A stretch of 64,000 bases of DNA from DAOUJI01 sp965219565. Its GTDB lineage: Bacteria; Chloroflexota; Dehalococcoidia; Lucifugimonadales; JAGWBF01. The stretch covers positions 248,001-312,000 of the forward strand of contig OZ244780.1 of NCBI GenBank assembly GCA_965219565.1. Direction: 5' to 3'. Numbering within the stretch: position 1 is the stretch's first letter; each line of letters opens with the position of its first letter. The translations under genes and the position numbers were made by a program. Positions 42,793 through 51,520 of the stretch are shown here, piece after piece. Below the pieces are notes generated by a model. That model saw only the letters and a program-made list of their open reading frames with translations. It made no database searches and was not told the origin of the DNA.

Positions 42793-43443
42793 CTATGAGG
42801 GTTTGACGACAGGTGAATTGGCGACGCCAACCCCGATCAAGCTGTCGCGGGTGATGAGCTCGACGAGGTGCTCCTCGCTCATCCCGTCGGTCCCTTCGGG
42901 GCGTAGAGGGAGGACCAGATACCGGAAGTCCGCAGCGCTGTCGACTACGCGGACCTCTACGTCGTCTCCCACCTCAAGGCCGAACTCGCGTATGACCCCG
43001 CGAGGGTCGACAACGGCCCGTGACCTATAGGCAAAGCTTTTATACCAATCCGGTGGAAGTCCAAGCAGGGAAGTCGGATAGCAGGAACATAGGGTGCACA
43101 CTACCAGGTGGTGCACCTTTTCGGTGTTTTCGAGTACACCAAGCTTCGCGCTGCCCACGAGCGGGTATCCCAACTCAGCCAGGGCCGTCTCTGGGTCTTC
43201 AAGAAGACGACGCTTGAATGCTGGGTCCACCCATGCGCGAGCCACAACCCTGGCGCCGTCCACCGGCGACCTGGCCGCGGTTACGTCGATAAGCCTCCGG
43301 ACATCGTCCTGGTCGATCACGCCCTTCTCTGCGAGGAGTTCTTCCATGGCCAGCGCGCGACGGGCGCGGTCCCCAAGCTCAATATCCTCCTCAATGCCAG
43401 GGTGTTCGTGGTCTTCGTGGTCGTGATGTTCATCGGCGCTCAC
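42793..43443 (-). CDS. nitrile hydratase alpha / thiocyanate hydrolase gamma-type subunit
   Basis: This 216-residue catalytic subunit has the metal-binding cysteine motif VCTLCSC (Cys116, Cys119, Cys121), whose Thr form points to cobalt. The family blocks LGLPPDWYKS, YRSRAVVDPRG, REFGL, and TRDSLIGVG follow. Directly after the motif it has YPTSLLG where nitrile hydratases usually have YPWPVLG. A His/Asp/Glu-rich N-terminus (HHDHEDHEH) may gather metal. The GTG start overlaps the upstream subunit's stop by 4 nt, with GGAGG before it. The two beta halves are separate genes in the order N-half, C-half, alpha, as in thiocyanate hydrolase (scnB-scnA-scnG). It hydrates a nitrile to an amide, or hydrolyses thiocyanate. 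Confidence 0.88.
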   Translation of the reverse strand: MSADEHHDHEDHEHPGIEEDIELGDRARRALAMEELLAEKGVIDQDDVRRLIDVTAARSPVDGARVVARAWVDPAFKRRLLEDPETALAELGYPLVGSAKLGVLENTEKVHHLVVCTLCSCYPTSLLGLPPDWYKSFAYRSRAVVDPRGVIREFGLEVGDDVEVRVVDSAADFRYLVLPLRPEGTDGMSEEHLVELITRDSLIGVGVANSPVVKPS

Positions 43444-43754
43444 GCCTCACCTCCGTGGCAGGCCGGATCGTGGGCCGGCTCCAGCCATTGTTCATAGATA
43501 TCGATAAGCAGTCTGTCGCTTGTCGGCCCGCTATATCGCTCTCCCCAGATAGCTCTCATGTCAAACTCGACCAGGTATAGGGCCCGTTCCGGGAGCCCGG
43601 TTCCGCCGTAGGCCCGCGATTCGGGGTCAAGGAAAGTTCCGGACAGAGCCTTCACCCGTCCCAACTTGCCCTTGACGTAGCCGGGGGTCCTGTGATGGGT
43701 GTCGACAACCGTCGGCAGTACCCTGATAGAGTCTCCGGGACGGAACTGGGCCAT
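43440..43754 (-). CDS. nitrile hydratase beta C-terminal half / SCNase alpha-type subunit
   Basis: This 104-residue protein corresponds to the SH3-like C-terminal half of nitrile hydratase beta: FRPGDSIRVLPTVVDTHHRT then PGYVKGKLGRV, ERALYLVEFDMRAIWGE and a short ending DIYEQWLEP. It should pack against the alpha subunit and help to form the active-site channel. It begins 1 bp after the stop of the N-half gene and overlaps the alpha gene by 4 nt, so the three are tightly coupled. Confidence 0.88.
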   Translation of the reverse strand: MAQFRPGDSIRVLPTVVDTHHRTPGYVKGKLGRVKALSGTFLDPESRAYGGTGLPERALYLVEFDMRAIWGERYSGPTSDRLLIDIYEQWLEPAHDPACHGGEA

Positions 43755-43755
43755 C

Positions 43756-44058
43756 TCAGCCCCACTTGTCCTTGAGAGAGGCAGATCTGCTTTCGATCTC
43801 CTCGGGCGTGATCAACTCCTTCTCCACCAGGAGAAGCTCCAAGGATGCCGCCCATCGTTCGTAGTAGGTTAGGCTCTCATATTCATCCTCAGGGATCGCC
43901 TCGATGCCGCGCCGCAGTTCGTCGGTGTTTATCAATCGTTTCTCTCTCAGGACGCCAACCAGTGCGTATATCCTCCGCTCCCAGTCCATCAGAGTGTGAT
44001 CCGACTGGTTAATAGGGTCGTCACACTGTCTTCCGCCCATGTCATGCACAGCGCTCAT
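43756..44058 (-). CDS. nitrile hydratase beta N-terminal half / SCNase beta-type subunit
   Basis: This 100-residue protein matches the helical N-terminal half of nitrile hydratase beta: HDMGG near the start, then DWERRIYALVGVLREK, RRGIEAIPEDEYESLTYYER and VEKELITPEEIE. It is the first gene of the three-gene set. The ATG at 44058 has GGAG 8 nt upstream. No metal-chaperone/activator gene, usually needed for cobalt nitrile hydratases, is found next to it in this window, unless the His-rich N-terminus of the catalytic subunit takes that role. Confidence 0.87.
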   Translation of the reverse strand: MSAVHDMGGRQCDDPINQSDHTLMDWERRIYALVGVLREKRLINTDELRRGIEAIPEDEYESLTYYERWAASLELLLVEKELITPEEIESRSASLKDKWG

Positions 44059-44157
44059 GATTCAGCTCCGTTCATTACCGGAGGGACATTAGGCCCCTCA
44101 GAAAGGCGGGGCCATCTTCCAGCTAATAGTGCCATGCTTGGGTCTAGCCCACAGGGG

Positions 44158-45798
44158 TTATCGAAACACAAACCCTTCGTAACCCTTGGCTGCCACCTCG
44201 GTCAGCCTGGCTCGGTATACCGGAGCGCTGTCCGGACTGCTGCTTAGCACTGCGTTTGCTTTGCCCGGAATGTTGGTTCCTGTTTGCCACGAGGTCCTGG
44301 CCTTGGTGCGTAGAGTGTTGGCGGTTCCCTTGACGACGTAGTCAACCCAGGCATCTTCCGCTTCCAGGCTAGCCTCAATACGGGAAAACCGGTTGTCGCG
44401 CATGTAGCTTAAGCAGTCGCTCACCCATTCCACAATCCACTCGGCGCCTCTGGGGTAGTTGCCGGACCCAGCCTGGTTGATGGTGAACATATTCGGAAAT
44501 CCAGCGCTGAGTATTCCCATGTAGTGGCGCGGACCGGCGGCCAATTTGTCTTTCACCGCCTGTCCGCCCACTCCGCGGATGTCTATCCTGGTCAGCGCTC
44601 CGGTAATGGCGTCAAATCCGGTGGCAAATATGATGACGTCCAGCTCGTACTCGGCATCGGCGGTCTTGACTCCCTTGGAAGTGATGCGCTCGATAGGCGT
44701 TTCACGTACGTCAACCAGCAAGACATTGTCCCGGTTGTATGCCTCATAGTATCCGCTTTCGCACGGCACACGCTTGGAACCAAAGGGGTGGTCCTTGGGG
44801 GCTAGCAGTTCCGCCACAGCCGGGTCCTTCACGCGTTGGCGGATCTTGTTGCGCACGAATTCGGAGTATTCCTCGTTGATCTCGCCGGGGGTCATAATTT
44901 CCGGAAAATTGGCCAACCACTTCCCAAAGCCGGGCAAGTCCCACGTCTTTTCGTAGTGCGCCAAGCGTTCTTCCGACGAGACCTCCAAGGCCGACCTAGG
45001 TTCAAATTGATGGATAAACGAGGTCGGGGTTTCGCTGCAAATCTTGAAGATTTCGGGGTAGCTGGCCTTGATTTTATTTTGGGTCTCAGTGTCTATCTCC
45101 GTGTTGCGCAGGGGCACGCAGTAATTCGGCGTGCGCTGGAATACGGTCAGATGGCCGACCTCCTTGGCAATTTCCGGGATTAGCTGCACTGCCGTGGCCC
45201 CTGTGCCAATGACTCCCACACGTTTGCCCGCCAGGTCCATGCCTTCCTCGGGCCATCTGCTGGTGTGGACCCACTCGCCCTTGAAGCTCTCGACTCCCTC
45301 GAAGTCGGGAAGGTAGTGGGCTGACAGAATGCCGACGGCTGTGATCAAGTATTGCGCCCGGGCCCGGTGGCCGTCTTCCGTTTGAACCTCCCAGAAATTC
45401 TCTTCCTCGTCGTAGACCGCCGAAGTTACGTGGGCGTTTAATTGAATGTCTCGGCGCAGGTCAAATTTGTCCGCTACGTAGTTGAAGTAGCGCTCGTTCT
45501 CGGGTTGCCCGGAAAAGAGCTCCTTCCAGTCCCACTCCTGAAGCAGCTCCTGCGAGAAGGAGTATGCATAGGTGTAGCTCTCGGAATCGAAGCGGGCGCC
45601 AGGGTAGCGGTTCCAGTACCAGGTTCCTCCTACTCCGCCCCCGTCCTCAAACACCCGGGCGGACAAGCCAAGCCGACGCAGGCAGTACAATTGATATAGT
45701 CCACAGACACCGGCGCCTATTATTATGGCGTCGTAACGCTCAACCTCGTCGGTTTGCCCCGCGACGGGGACAGGCGTTTCGTGTAGAGAATTTCCCAT
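44158..45798 (-). CDS. Baeyer-Villiger flavin monooxygenase
   Basis: This 546-residue protein is a type I Baeyer-Villiger monooxygenase, inserting oxygen next to a ketone with FAD and NADPH. The FAD motif GAGVCG is at residues 28-33 and the NADPH motif GTGATA at 198-203. The diagnostic fingerprint FKGEWVHTSRWP is at 172-183. The GTWYWNRYPGARFD block near 58-71 is as in cyclohexanone monooxygenase and phenylacetone monooxygenase. ATG 45798 follows GGAGGAACG. It lies 99 bp upstream of the nitrile hydratase-like genes on the same strand, and the whole block may act on one compound that has both a carbonyl and a nitrile-like group. Confidence 0.93.
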   Translation of the reverse strand: MGNSLHETPVPVAGQTDEVERYDAIIIGAGVCGLYQLYCLRRLGLSARVFEDGGGVGGTWYWNRYPGARFDSESYTYAYSFSQELLQEWDWKELFSGQPENERYFNYVADKFDLRRDIQLNAHVTSAVYDEEENFWEVQTEDGHRARAQYLITAVGILSAHYLPDFEGVESFKGEWVHTSRWPEEGMDLAGKRVGVIGTGATAVQLIPEIAKEVGHLTVFQRTPNYCVPLRNTEIDTETQNKIKASYPEIFKICSETPTSFIHQFEPRSALEVSSEERLAHYEKTWDLPGFGKWLANFPEIMTPGEINEEYSEFVRNKIRQRVKDPAVAELLAPKDHPFGSKRVPCESGYYEAYNRDNVLLVDVRETPIERITSKGVKTADAEYELDVIIFATGFDAITGALTRIDIRGVGGQAVKDKLAAGPRHYMGILSAGFPNMFTINQAGSGNYPRGAEWIVEWVSDCLSYMRDNRFSRIEASLEAEDAWVDYVVKGTANTLRTKARTSWQTGTNIPGKANAVLSSSPDSAPVYRARLTEVAAKGYEGFVFR

Positions 45799-46019
45799 AT
45801 TATCGTTCCTCCTTCCGGCCTCTAGGAGGATATGCCCCCTCTAGCACAGTTCTCAGGCTTCACTTGAGGCGCTCCCAAGAGCCGTCTTTTGGCGTCCTCA
45901 ATTTTACATCGCACGTGGATAGGGTGTACACAGTCCCCTTGTTGGAACGCTTTGGCGTCGGAAGGTCTGGGAACACCCCGCGGAATGTGAGGATTCCGGG
46001 TTCGGACCGGCGCCGAACC

Positions 46020-46361
46020 TTAGAAGGACTCTCCCTCGGACAGCCCTTCATCGGAGAAGAAAGGTTTGTCCCAGTCGGGGTCGTCACGTCCCAGAAGGTG
46101 CGAGTTGTATAGTTTGCAGGCCCGGAGCCATAGGAGTATTGCGGCGCTTCGAACTTGGTCTCGGGACTTGGTGAGTCGGCCGTCTCTCCGCTTGACCCAC
46201 TCTATGTGGCCGGTCTCCAGGAACTCCAGAAACCACCGGGTGGGTTCCACGTCATAGACAGATACATGGAGGACTTCTGGGGGTATCTCTCGGCCCAGGA
46301 CTACGGGATTTTCTGATGCTATGCGGAGGAACTCTTCCTCCTTTTGCCGGTCCATGGTCAT
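46020..46361 (-). CDS. hypothetical protein downstream of NHL protein
   Basis: This 113-residue, mostly helical soluble protein has the notable segment VLGREIPPEVLHVSVYDVEP and a Trp-rich middle (PTRWFLEFLETGHIEWVKRR). I do not recognise a family. It starts at ATG 46361 (or ATG 46355) with GAGGA upstream, 33 bp after the NHL gene, so the two are probably one transcript. Confidence 0.65.
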   Translation of the reverse strand: MTMDRQKEEEFLRIASENPVVLGREIPPEVLHVSVYDVEPTRWFLEFLETGHIEWVKRRDGRLTKSRDQVRSAAILLWLRACKLYNSHLLGRDDPDWDKPFFSDEGLSEGESF

Positions 46362-46394
46362 GGGGTCAGAGTCCTCGACGCTCCGGGCCGCGAA

Positions 46395-47438
46395 TCACAG
46401 GTTGAACTGCGGCTCCATGTAGTCTTTGACCTTGTCGTATATCTGGACCCGCTTACGTTGGGGCTCCGTAATCATCAGGCGATTTCTGGACTTGTCGAAG
46501 TCAATGCCGGTGGGCATGGCCAGCTTCCACTCAGGCTCCTGGCTCTCCACTCGGCGCCAGGCCTTGCCCACGTCGGCGTTGGCCTCAAGAGTTCCTCGGT
46601 GCCACTTGGCCATCACCTGGGCGTCTCCTACGAGATGAGTAATGAAGAAACCGTCGGGAGCGTAGACGTTCACACGCTGGTTCCTCCAGTCGCAGACGTA
46701 CACGTCGCCGTCGTTGTCCACCGCCACCGCTGATGGGCGTTGCAACTGGCCCTTGCCTGAGCCGTAGCCGCCGTAGACCTCCAGGACACGACCGTCCGGG
46801 CTGAATTTTTGCGCCCGGTGGTTCTTGTGGTCGGCGACGTATACGTTGCCCTCGGAGTCGGCGGCCATGCCCCAGGGCGAGTCCAGTTCCCCAGGCTCGG
46901 ATCCGTGGCTTCCCCACTTGTCAAGGAACGTACCGTCGGCTGAGAACTTCTGCACCCGGTGGTTATAGGTGTCTCCGACCCACACGTTGTCGTCTGGGTC
47001 TATCGCGATGCCCGAGGGCATGGACAGTTCCCCGTCGCCGGAGCCTCCTTGGCCCCAGACACCGATGAAGTTCCCCTCTTTGTCCCACACGGAGACCCTG
47101 TTCATCCACTCGTCGGTGACGTAGACGTTGTACTTGCTGTCCAGCGCGATGCAGCCGGGCCAGATGAGCTTGCCTGGCTGGTCGCCGTAGCCTCCGAACT
47201 CACCTACGAACTCCTCTTCGTCTTTCGTTGAGGTGATGGTGAGCATGCCGACCTTGGCCTGGGAGGCTGTCTTGGTCCAGTGGACGTTGGATATTTGCTC
47301 CGACTGCTTGGTCAGGACGTAAACCGTGTCGCCCTCACCCGCCGCAATGTCAACGGGATACAGTCCAAGTTGCGCTCCGCCGCCTATCGCAAAGGCGAAA
47401 TCGTAAGTCCTGCCTACGGCCGTCTGGGTAAGGGCCAT
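46395..47438 (-). CDS. NHL-repeat beta-propeller protein
   Basis: This 347-residue protein has about six NHL repeats, for example LIWPGCIALDSKYNVYVTDE, LSMPSGIAIDPDDNVWVGDT and LDSPWGMAADSEGNVYVADH, each followed by N/MNRV-x-x-F/Y-type strands. The fold is a six-bladed propeller, seen in SMP-30-like lactonases, peptidylamidoglycolate lyases and scaffold proteins. No signal peptide is visible, so it is probably cytoplasmic. It lies upstream of a small unknown gene and downstream of the DUF1501/DUF1800 pair on the same strand. A second NHL protein, at 58988, is clearly different. Confidence 0.88.
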   Translation of the reverse strand: MALTQTAVGRTYDFAFAIGGGAQLGLYPVDIAAGEGDTVYVLTKQSEQISNVHWTKTASQAKVGMLTITSTKDEEEFVGEFGGYGDQPGKLIWPGCIALDSKYNVYVTDEWMNRVSVWDKEGNFIGVWGQGGSGDGELSMPSGIAIDPDDNVWVGDTYNHRVQKFSADGTFLDKWGSHGSEPGELDSPWGMAADSEGNVYVADHKNHRAQKFSPDGRVLEVYGGYGSGKGQLQRPSAVAVDNDGDVYVCDWRNQRVNVYAPDGFFITHLVGDAQVMAKWHRGTLEANADVGKAWRRVESQEPEWKLAMPTGIDFDKSRNRLMITEPQRKRVQIYDKVKDYMEPQFNL

Positions 47439-47459
47439 AATGAACCTCCCAATGTGGCT

Positions 47460-47510
47460 TGTACGCTCCCTCTCCCGAGTGCTGGAGAGGGTTGGGGTCA
47501 GGGGGGTCTA
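47460..47510. repeat. intergenic hairpin repeat, CCCTCTCCC family, copy 3
   Basis: CTCCCTCTCCCGAGTGCTGG then AGAGGGTTGGGGTCAGGGGG sits between the NHL and DUF1501 genes. It has the same CCCTCTCC/GGAGAGGG arms and GTTGGGG tail as the element at 16268. Confidence 0.7.
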
Positions 47511-47531
47511 AACCTCTCCAGGAGATTCCTT

Positions 47532-48662
47532 CTACCCCAGGAAGGCAGGCTTCTCGAAGTTCCCTTCCACTATGGGTATGGGGTCGAGACTGAGCCAGTC
47601 TTCCAAGATGGTGGAGTAGACCCCTCGGAAGTCGGTGCTGGGGACAAGGTCTCCCTGTTCCAGGTCCGGCTGCTTGAGGGATGGGTACTCGCCGTACTGG
47701 CCGCCCTTTACGGCGTCGCCTATCACCAGGGACGGGCCGGCGGCTCCGTGGTCGGAGCCGGAGCCGTTGTCGTGCACCCTGCGTCCGAACTCGGAAAAGA
47801 CCAGCATGATTACGTTGTCCGACGCGTCGTGCTCCTTCAGGTCGGCGAAGAAAGCGTCGACTGCCCGGGAGACGTCCGTCCACAGAGTGGCGTGGGTGGG
47901 AAGTTGGTACGAGTGGGTGTCGAAGCTTCCGTGGTCCACGTAGAAGATGCGCGTCCCCAGGTCAGCCATATGGACCTGGGCAATCCCTTTCATCTTCTTG
48001 GCCAGCGGGGTGTCGGGGTACTCCACGTTGGAGGAATACCTCTCGGGCGCGACCGCCAGGATGTCGGCGCCCTCCAGGGAGTCGAGTCCCGTCTGGCCCA
48101 GGTAGTCGTTGACTGGGCCGGAGCCCACGGCGGGGGAATACAGCCGCGCGAACCTCTCCAGAATGGCGTTGCGCTGCTTTTGCTCGGAGATTCCCGGCAG
48201 GAAACCGTAGGTGTCCAGGTCGTCGATGCAGGCCACAGGGACTCCGGGGTACGCCAGCGCTCTGAAGAGGCTGGGGCCGAAGCTCACCGTGGTCACCACG
48301 TTTTCCTTGTTGGGGTCGATTTCTTTAGTGGCGCGTCCCAGCCACCCCTCGGTGCCCAGCTTGTCGGGCTCGCAGGTGTGCCAGATGTCCATGGAGCGGA
48401 AGTGAGACCTGGGGGAGTTGGGGTATCCCACGCCGTGGAGTATGGCCACGTCGCCCCGCCGGTACAGGTCGGCCATCTCGCCCATGCTCGGGTGGAAGGC
48501 GATTTCGTCGTCCAGCTTGTGGACCTTCTCCTCGTCCACCTTCACCACGGGGCGGTTGTCATAGTAGAGGGAGTTGGTATAGGGCACCACGCAGTTGAGG
48601 TAGTCGTTGCCTCCCGACAGTTGCATGACCACCAGGACCGGGTCCTTCTTGCTCGTCGCCAT
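47532..48662 (-). CDS. DUF1501 family protein
   Basis: This 376-residue protein is of the DUF1501 family, which is related to the alkaline phosphatase/sulfatase fold. Visible blocks are PVLVVMQLSGGNDYLNCVVP near the start, HPSMGEMADLYRRGDVAILHGVGYPNSPRSHF (shown here as HGVGYPNSPRSHFRSMD), then DHGSFDTHSYQ and VFSEFGRRVHDNGSGSDHG at the metal site. Unlike most family members it has no Tat signal peptide when started at ATG 48662, which is well supported by AAGGAGG. It forms a minus-strand pair with a DUF1800 gene upstream, as is usual for these two families. Confidence 0.88.
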   Translation of the reverse strand: MATSKKDPVLVVMQLSGGNDYLNCVVPYTNSLYYDNRPVVKVDEEKVHKLDDEIAFHPSMGEMADLYRRGDVAILHGVGYPNSPRSHFRSMDIWHTCEPDKLGTEGWLGRATKEIDPNKENVVTTVSFGPSLFRALAYPGVPVACIDDLDTYGFLPGISEQKQRNAILERFARLYSPAVGSGPVNDYLGQTGLDSLEGADILAVAPERYSSNVEYPDTPLAKKMKGIAQVHMADLGTRIFYVDHGSFDTHSYQLPTHATLWTDVSRAVDAFFADLKEHDASDNVIMLVFSEFGRRVHDNGSGSDHGAAGPSLVIGDAVKGGQYGEYPSLKQPDLEQGDLVPSTDFRGVYSTILEDWLSLDPIPIVEGNFEKPAFLG

Positions 48663-48684
48663 CGCGGCCTCCTTCAACTTCTGC

Positions 48685-48775
48685 CCTCGTCCCAATCCTC
48701 TCCCAGAAAGAGAGGGAGTTGACAGGCGCCCCAAGCCCCCTCTCCCCTTGCCAGAGGGGCCGGGGGTGAGGGTTT
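48685..48775. repeat. intergenic hairpin repeat, CCCTCTCCC family, copy 4
   Basis: Two hairpin units are seen: CCTCTCCCAGAAAGAGAGGG at 48698-48717 and CCCCCTCTCCCCTTGCCAGA followed by GGGGCCGGGGGTGAGGG up to about 48773. It fills the gap between the DUF1800 and DUF1501 genes. Confidence 0.7.
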
Positions 48776-48777
48776 GC

Positions 48778-50178
48778 TTACGCGTATTGATAGTCCCTGA
48801 GGGAAACGATGACCTGCAGCAGCTCGGTCACGCGGAGCGTGGAGGCGGCCGCTTCGTCGTCGTCCCACCTGAGGACGCCCTCCTGGGCAGCGTGGCCCAG
48901 CAGCTCCTCCCTGGATGCGGCGTCCACTTCCAGGGGGCCCATGAGGCCCAGCAACGTGTCCACCACCGCCTCGGGGGACTGGTCGTCCTGGCTCCTGACC
49001 TGGTCGATGATCTTCTTCACACCCGGCTTGTCGGCGTCGCCGTACATGTCGGCGCTGAAGTTTATCCTGCGCATCAGGGAGCCGCTGTTAATCCACTCCT
49101 TGCCCGTGTGCCATCCCTCCACGCTGGGCGGGTTGAGTAGGTCTTGGCCCATGTAAGAGTACTGCCGAGACATGTCGCCGATTCCAGGGAAGGGGAACTC
49201 GTACCCACCGACCTGCCGCAGAGTCCCCACCACCACTTCCGTGGGGCTCTTGATGCGGGAGAAGCGGGCGTTCTTGAAGAAGTCGGAGTTGAACAGCGTG
49301 CGGAGCACGGACTTGATGTCGTAGCCCGACTCGACAAAAGCCTTGGAGAGGGTCTCTATGGCCTCAGGGTCCCTGGGTGGGGTTACCGACCAGGCCGGCA
49401 CCTGGGGTTCGTCGGCCACGAAGAAGTTGTACAGGTGGCGGGACACGAAATTGGCTGTGGCCGGCTGCTGGCAGATGATGTCTATCACGTCCTCGCCGTT
49501 GAAGTTCCCCACGTTGCCCAGGAACTCCTTCTCCGTGTTGTCGTGGAACTCATCTTTGTACTCGAACTCCCACTCGAAACGGCCCATGGGGAACCGTGGC
49601 AGCATGTACTTGATGCTCCATCCGGTGAAGGCCCTGGAGCACTCGTACACGTCCTTCTCGGTGTAGTTGCCCACGCCCATCGAGAAGAGCTCCAGCAGCT
49701 CACGTCCCCAGTTCTCGTTGACGGCGTAGTTGCGGTTCTCGATGTTGTCCAGCCAGTGGAGCATGGCCGGGTTCTTGGCCACGTCAACCAGCAGCTCCTT
49801 GTAGCTGCCCAGCCCCTTCTCCCGGAACAGGTCGACCATGACCATGATTTCGTAGTACTGGTCGACCTTGGAGACGCCGGTGGCGAAAATCTGGTGCCAG
49901 AAGAGGGCCATCTTCTCCTGAAGGGGGGCCTTGGTGTTGAGCATGTAGAAGAGCCAAGGAGTGGAACCGAACCCAAGCACCGTGCCTATTTTCCAGGCCC
50001 AGGGGTGGTAGCGAAAGAGATCGTATATGTCCACGGGCTCGTGAAGCTCGGGGTGAAGAAGCTCCTCCACCGTGGCCTCGTAGCCCTTGGCGACGTGGGC
50101 CTCCAACTCGTCCAGGGACGCGCCAAACCCTGCGCGCCTCATCAGGTGGGCCATCAACGCAATGTCATCGTTCGCCAT
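48778..50178 (-). CDS. DUF1800 family protein
   Basis: This 466-residue protein is of the DUF1800 family. It has the typical start HLMRRAGFGASLDELEAHV, then a long helical body with MALFWHQIFATGVSKV, LLELFSMGVGNYTEKDVYEC and FVSRHLYNFFVADEPQVP, and ends with a RINFSADMYGDADKPGV region. The function of the family is unknown; it is almost always encoded beside DUF1501, as here. I start at ATG 50178 with GAGGAGGCGGAG before it. No signal peptide is present. Confidence 0.88.
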   Translation of the reverse strand: MANDDIALMAHLMRRAGFGASLDELEAHVAKGYEATVEELLHPELHEPVDIYDLFRYHPWAWKIGTVLGFGSTPWLFYMLNTKAPLQEKMALFWHQIFATGVSKVDQYYEIMVMVDLFREKGLGSYKELLVDVAKNPAMLHWLDNIENRNYAVNENWGRELLELFSMGVGNYTEKDVYECSRAFTGWSIKYMLPRFPMGRFEWEFEYKDEFHDNTEKEFLGNVGNFNGEDVIDIICQQPATANFVSRHLYNFFVADEPQVPAWSVTPPRDPEAIETLSKAFVESGYDIKSVLRTLFNSDFFKNARFSRIKSPTEVVVGTLRQVGGYEFPFPGIGDMSRQYSYMGQDLLNPPSVEGWHTGKEWINSGSLMRRINFSADMYGDADKPGVKKIIDQVRSQDDQSPEAVVDTLLGLMGPLEVDAASREELLGHAAQEGVLRWDDDEAAASTLRVTELLQVIVSLRDYQYA

Positions 50179-50205
50179 ATCTCCGCCTCCTCGGTCGTGT
50201 TCCAC

Positions 50206-51520
50206 GCCTGCCCGACATACGTGTTTTAGGCGTAGCTCAAGTGGCTAACAGTATAGGCAATCCCCTTCTCCGGCGTCAACAAAGCGTATCTCCTCAAGGG
50301 GAACACGCCACAGAGTCGCGGCCTCAATACGCTCAGTTGCCTATCTCCCCGCCCGAAAATCCCGACCGGTGACGCCTCCTGGCAAGTCACTGAGCATGTT
50401 CAGAGGCATCACCGTGAGCGAAATGGCCAGTCGGAACCTGAGTGTAAAGGTTCTCGACTTTTTGACCGATTTGGTGGGCCTAAGCAGACTGTACGCAGTA
50501 CTATCTTCGAGTTGTCATTGGGCGGCCTGTGAAGCCACCGAGACCCTTGGCTCGTCCATTGTGGCCCGTTGTAGCGGAAGAACGCAAGTCAACTGCGCGG
50601 GCGCAGGGCATGGCGTTGAAGGCAGTGACACTTCGGCCAGGAACGCCTTCGACGTAACCCTGCGAGGCCACCCTTCACAATGTCCGGGCCGCGAAGCGGA
50701 TATCCGGTATCTCATGAGCGGGCTCATGATGGTGACCTTAGGTCGATGGTCAGCGCCGCCGCGAAATCGTCCCTGCGATCGTCGGGGACCTACGACAGGT
50801 TGAATTCCAGCGGGTCATCCTTTCGTGTCCGTCCAAGAACCATGCGGTACACGGCCATTGACCGTCGTCGCGTTGCCACCCGGTCGGCGTCCCGCGACAG
50901 CGGCTGGAATGGCGAGCGACGCTGAATCCGTGCACCACCTTCAGTGAACACCCAATGCTGGACGAGCCCACGGCATCTGCGAACTCATCATCAGAAAAGC
51001 GGGAGGCCAGCTCCACGGGGTGATGCGTTCTGCACGTGCGAGCGCGGCCCTAGCCTCGTCGATTGCCCTCGCCCAGGCAGTTAGCTATTATGAACAGGCG
51101 TTGGGAAGTGGGACGGGGACACTCTGCGGAATGAGGCCCAGGAGTTGTTCACCGGTTCACGGCGACCGCGGGTCTGGAGGATAGTGGAAGCGCAAGAGGG
51201 TGGCCTAGGTCGGAAATCGTGCAATCATACCTGCCACGACCGAAACGCATACCAAAATGATACAAAGTCCGCCTGATTTTCACGGCCATCTTATATGCCC
51301 CTCTCACAAAAATAGGGCGCCAACCGGCCTGATGCCGGGAGGTATTCGCTTGGCACTGTACAGGCGACAACCCAGGCCGGAGACATCCCGTTTGACGGCG
51401 GCTTCCACCGCCGTGACGACCCGAGGACGCCTTCCAGAAGGAATATTTCGGGCGAGACTGCCAAGTCTTGAAATCCCTTGCGGGGCTCCACTCTATCTCA
51501 TATCCTAGGCCGGAAGATTA
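50206..51520. other. 1.3-kb stretch without an intact gene, possibly decayed coding DNA
   Basis: No convincing gene is seen on either strand. On the minus strand near 50770-50890 a stretch reads SMAVYRMVLGRTRKDDPLEF, then a stop, then VPDDRRDDFAAALTIDLRS. It looks like a real protein broken by a stop codon, but I cannot name its family. The region is GC-rich and has no transposon ends that I can find. It should also carry the promoters of the divergent DUF1800 (minus) and cadherin-like (plus) genes. Confidence 0.45.

Noticed and set aside
47280..48722. 480-codon open frame on the plus strand
   Set aside because: It is opposite the DUF1501 and NHL genes, both of which match known families.
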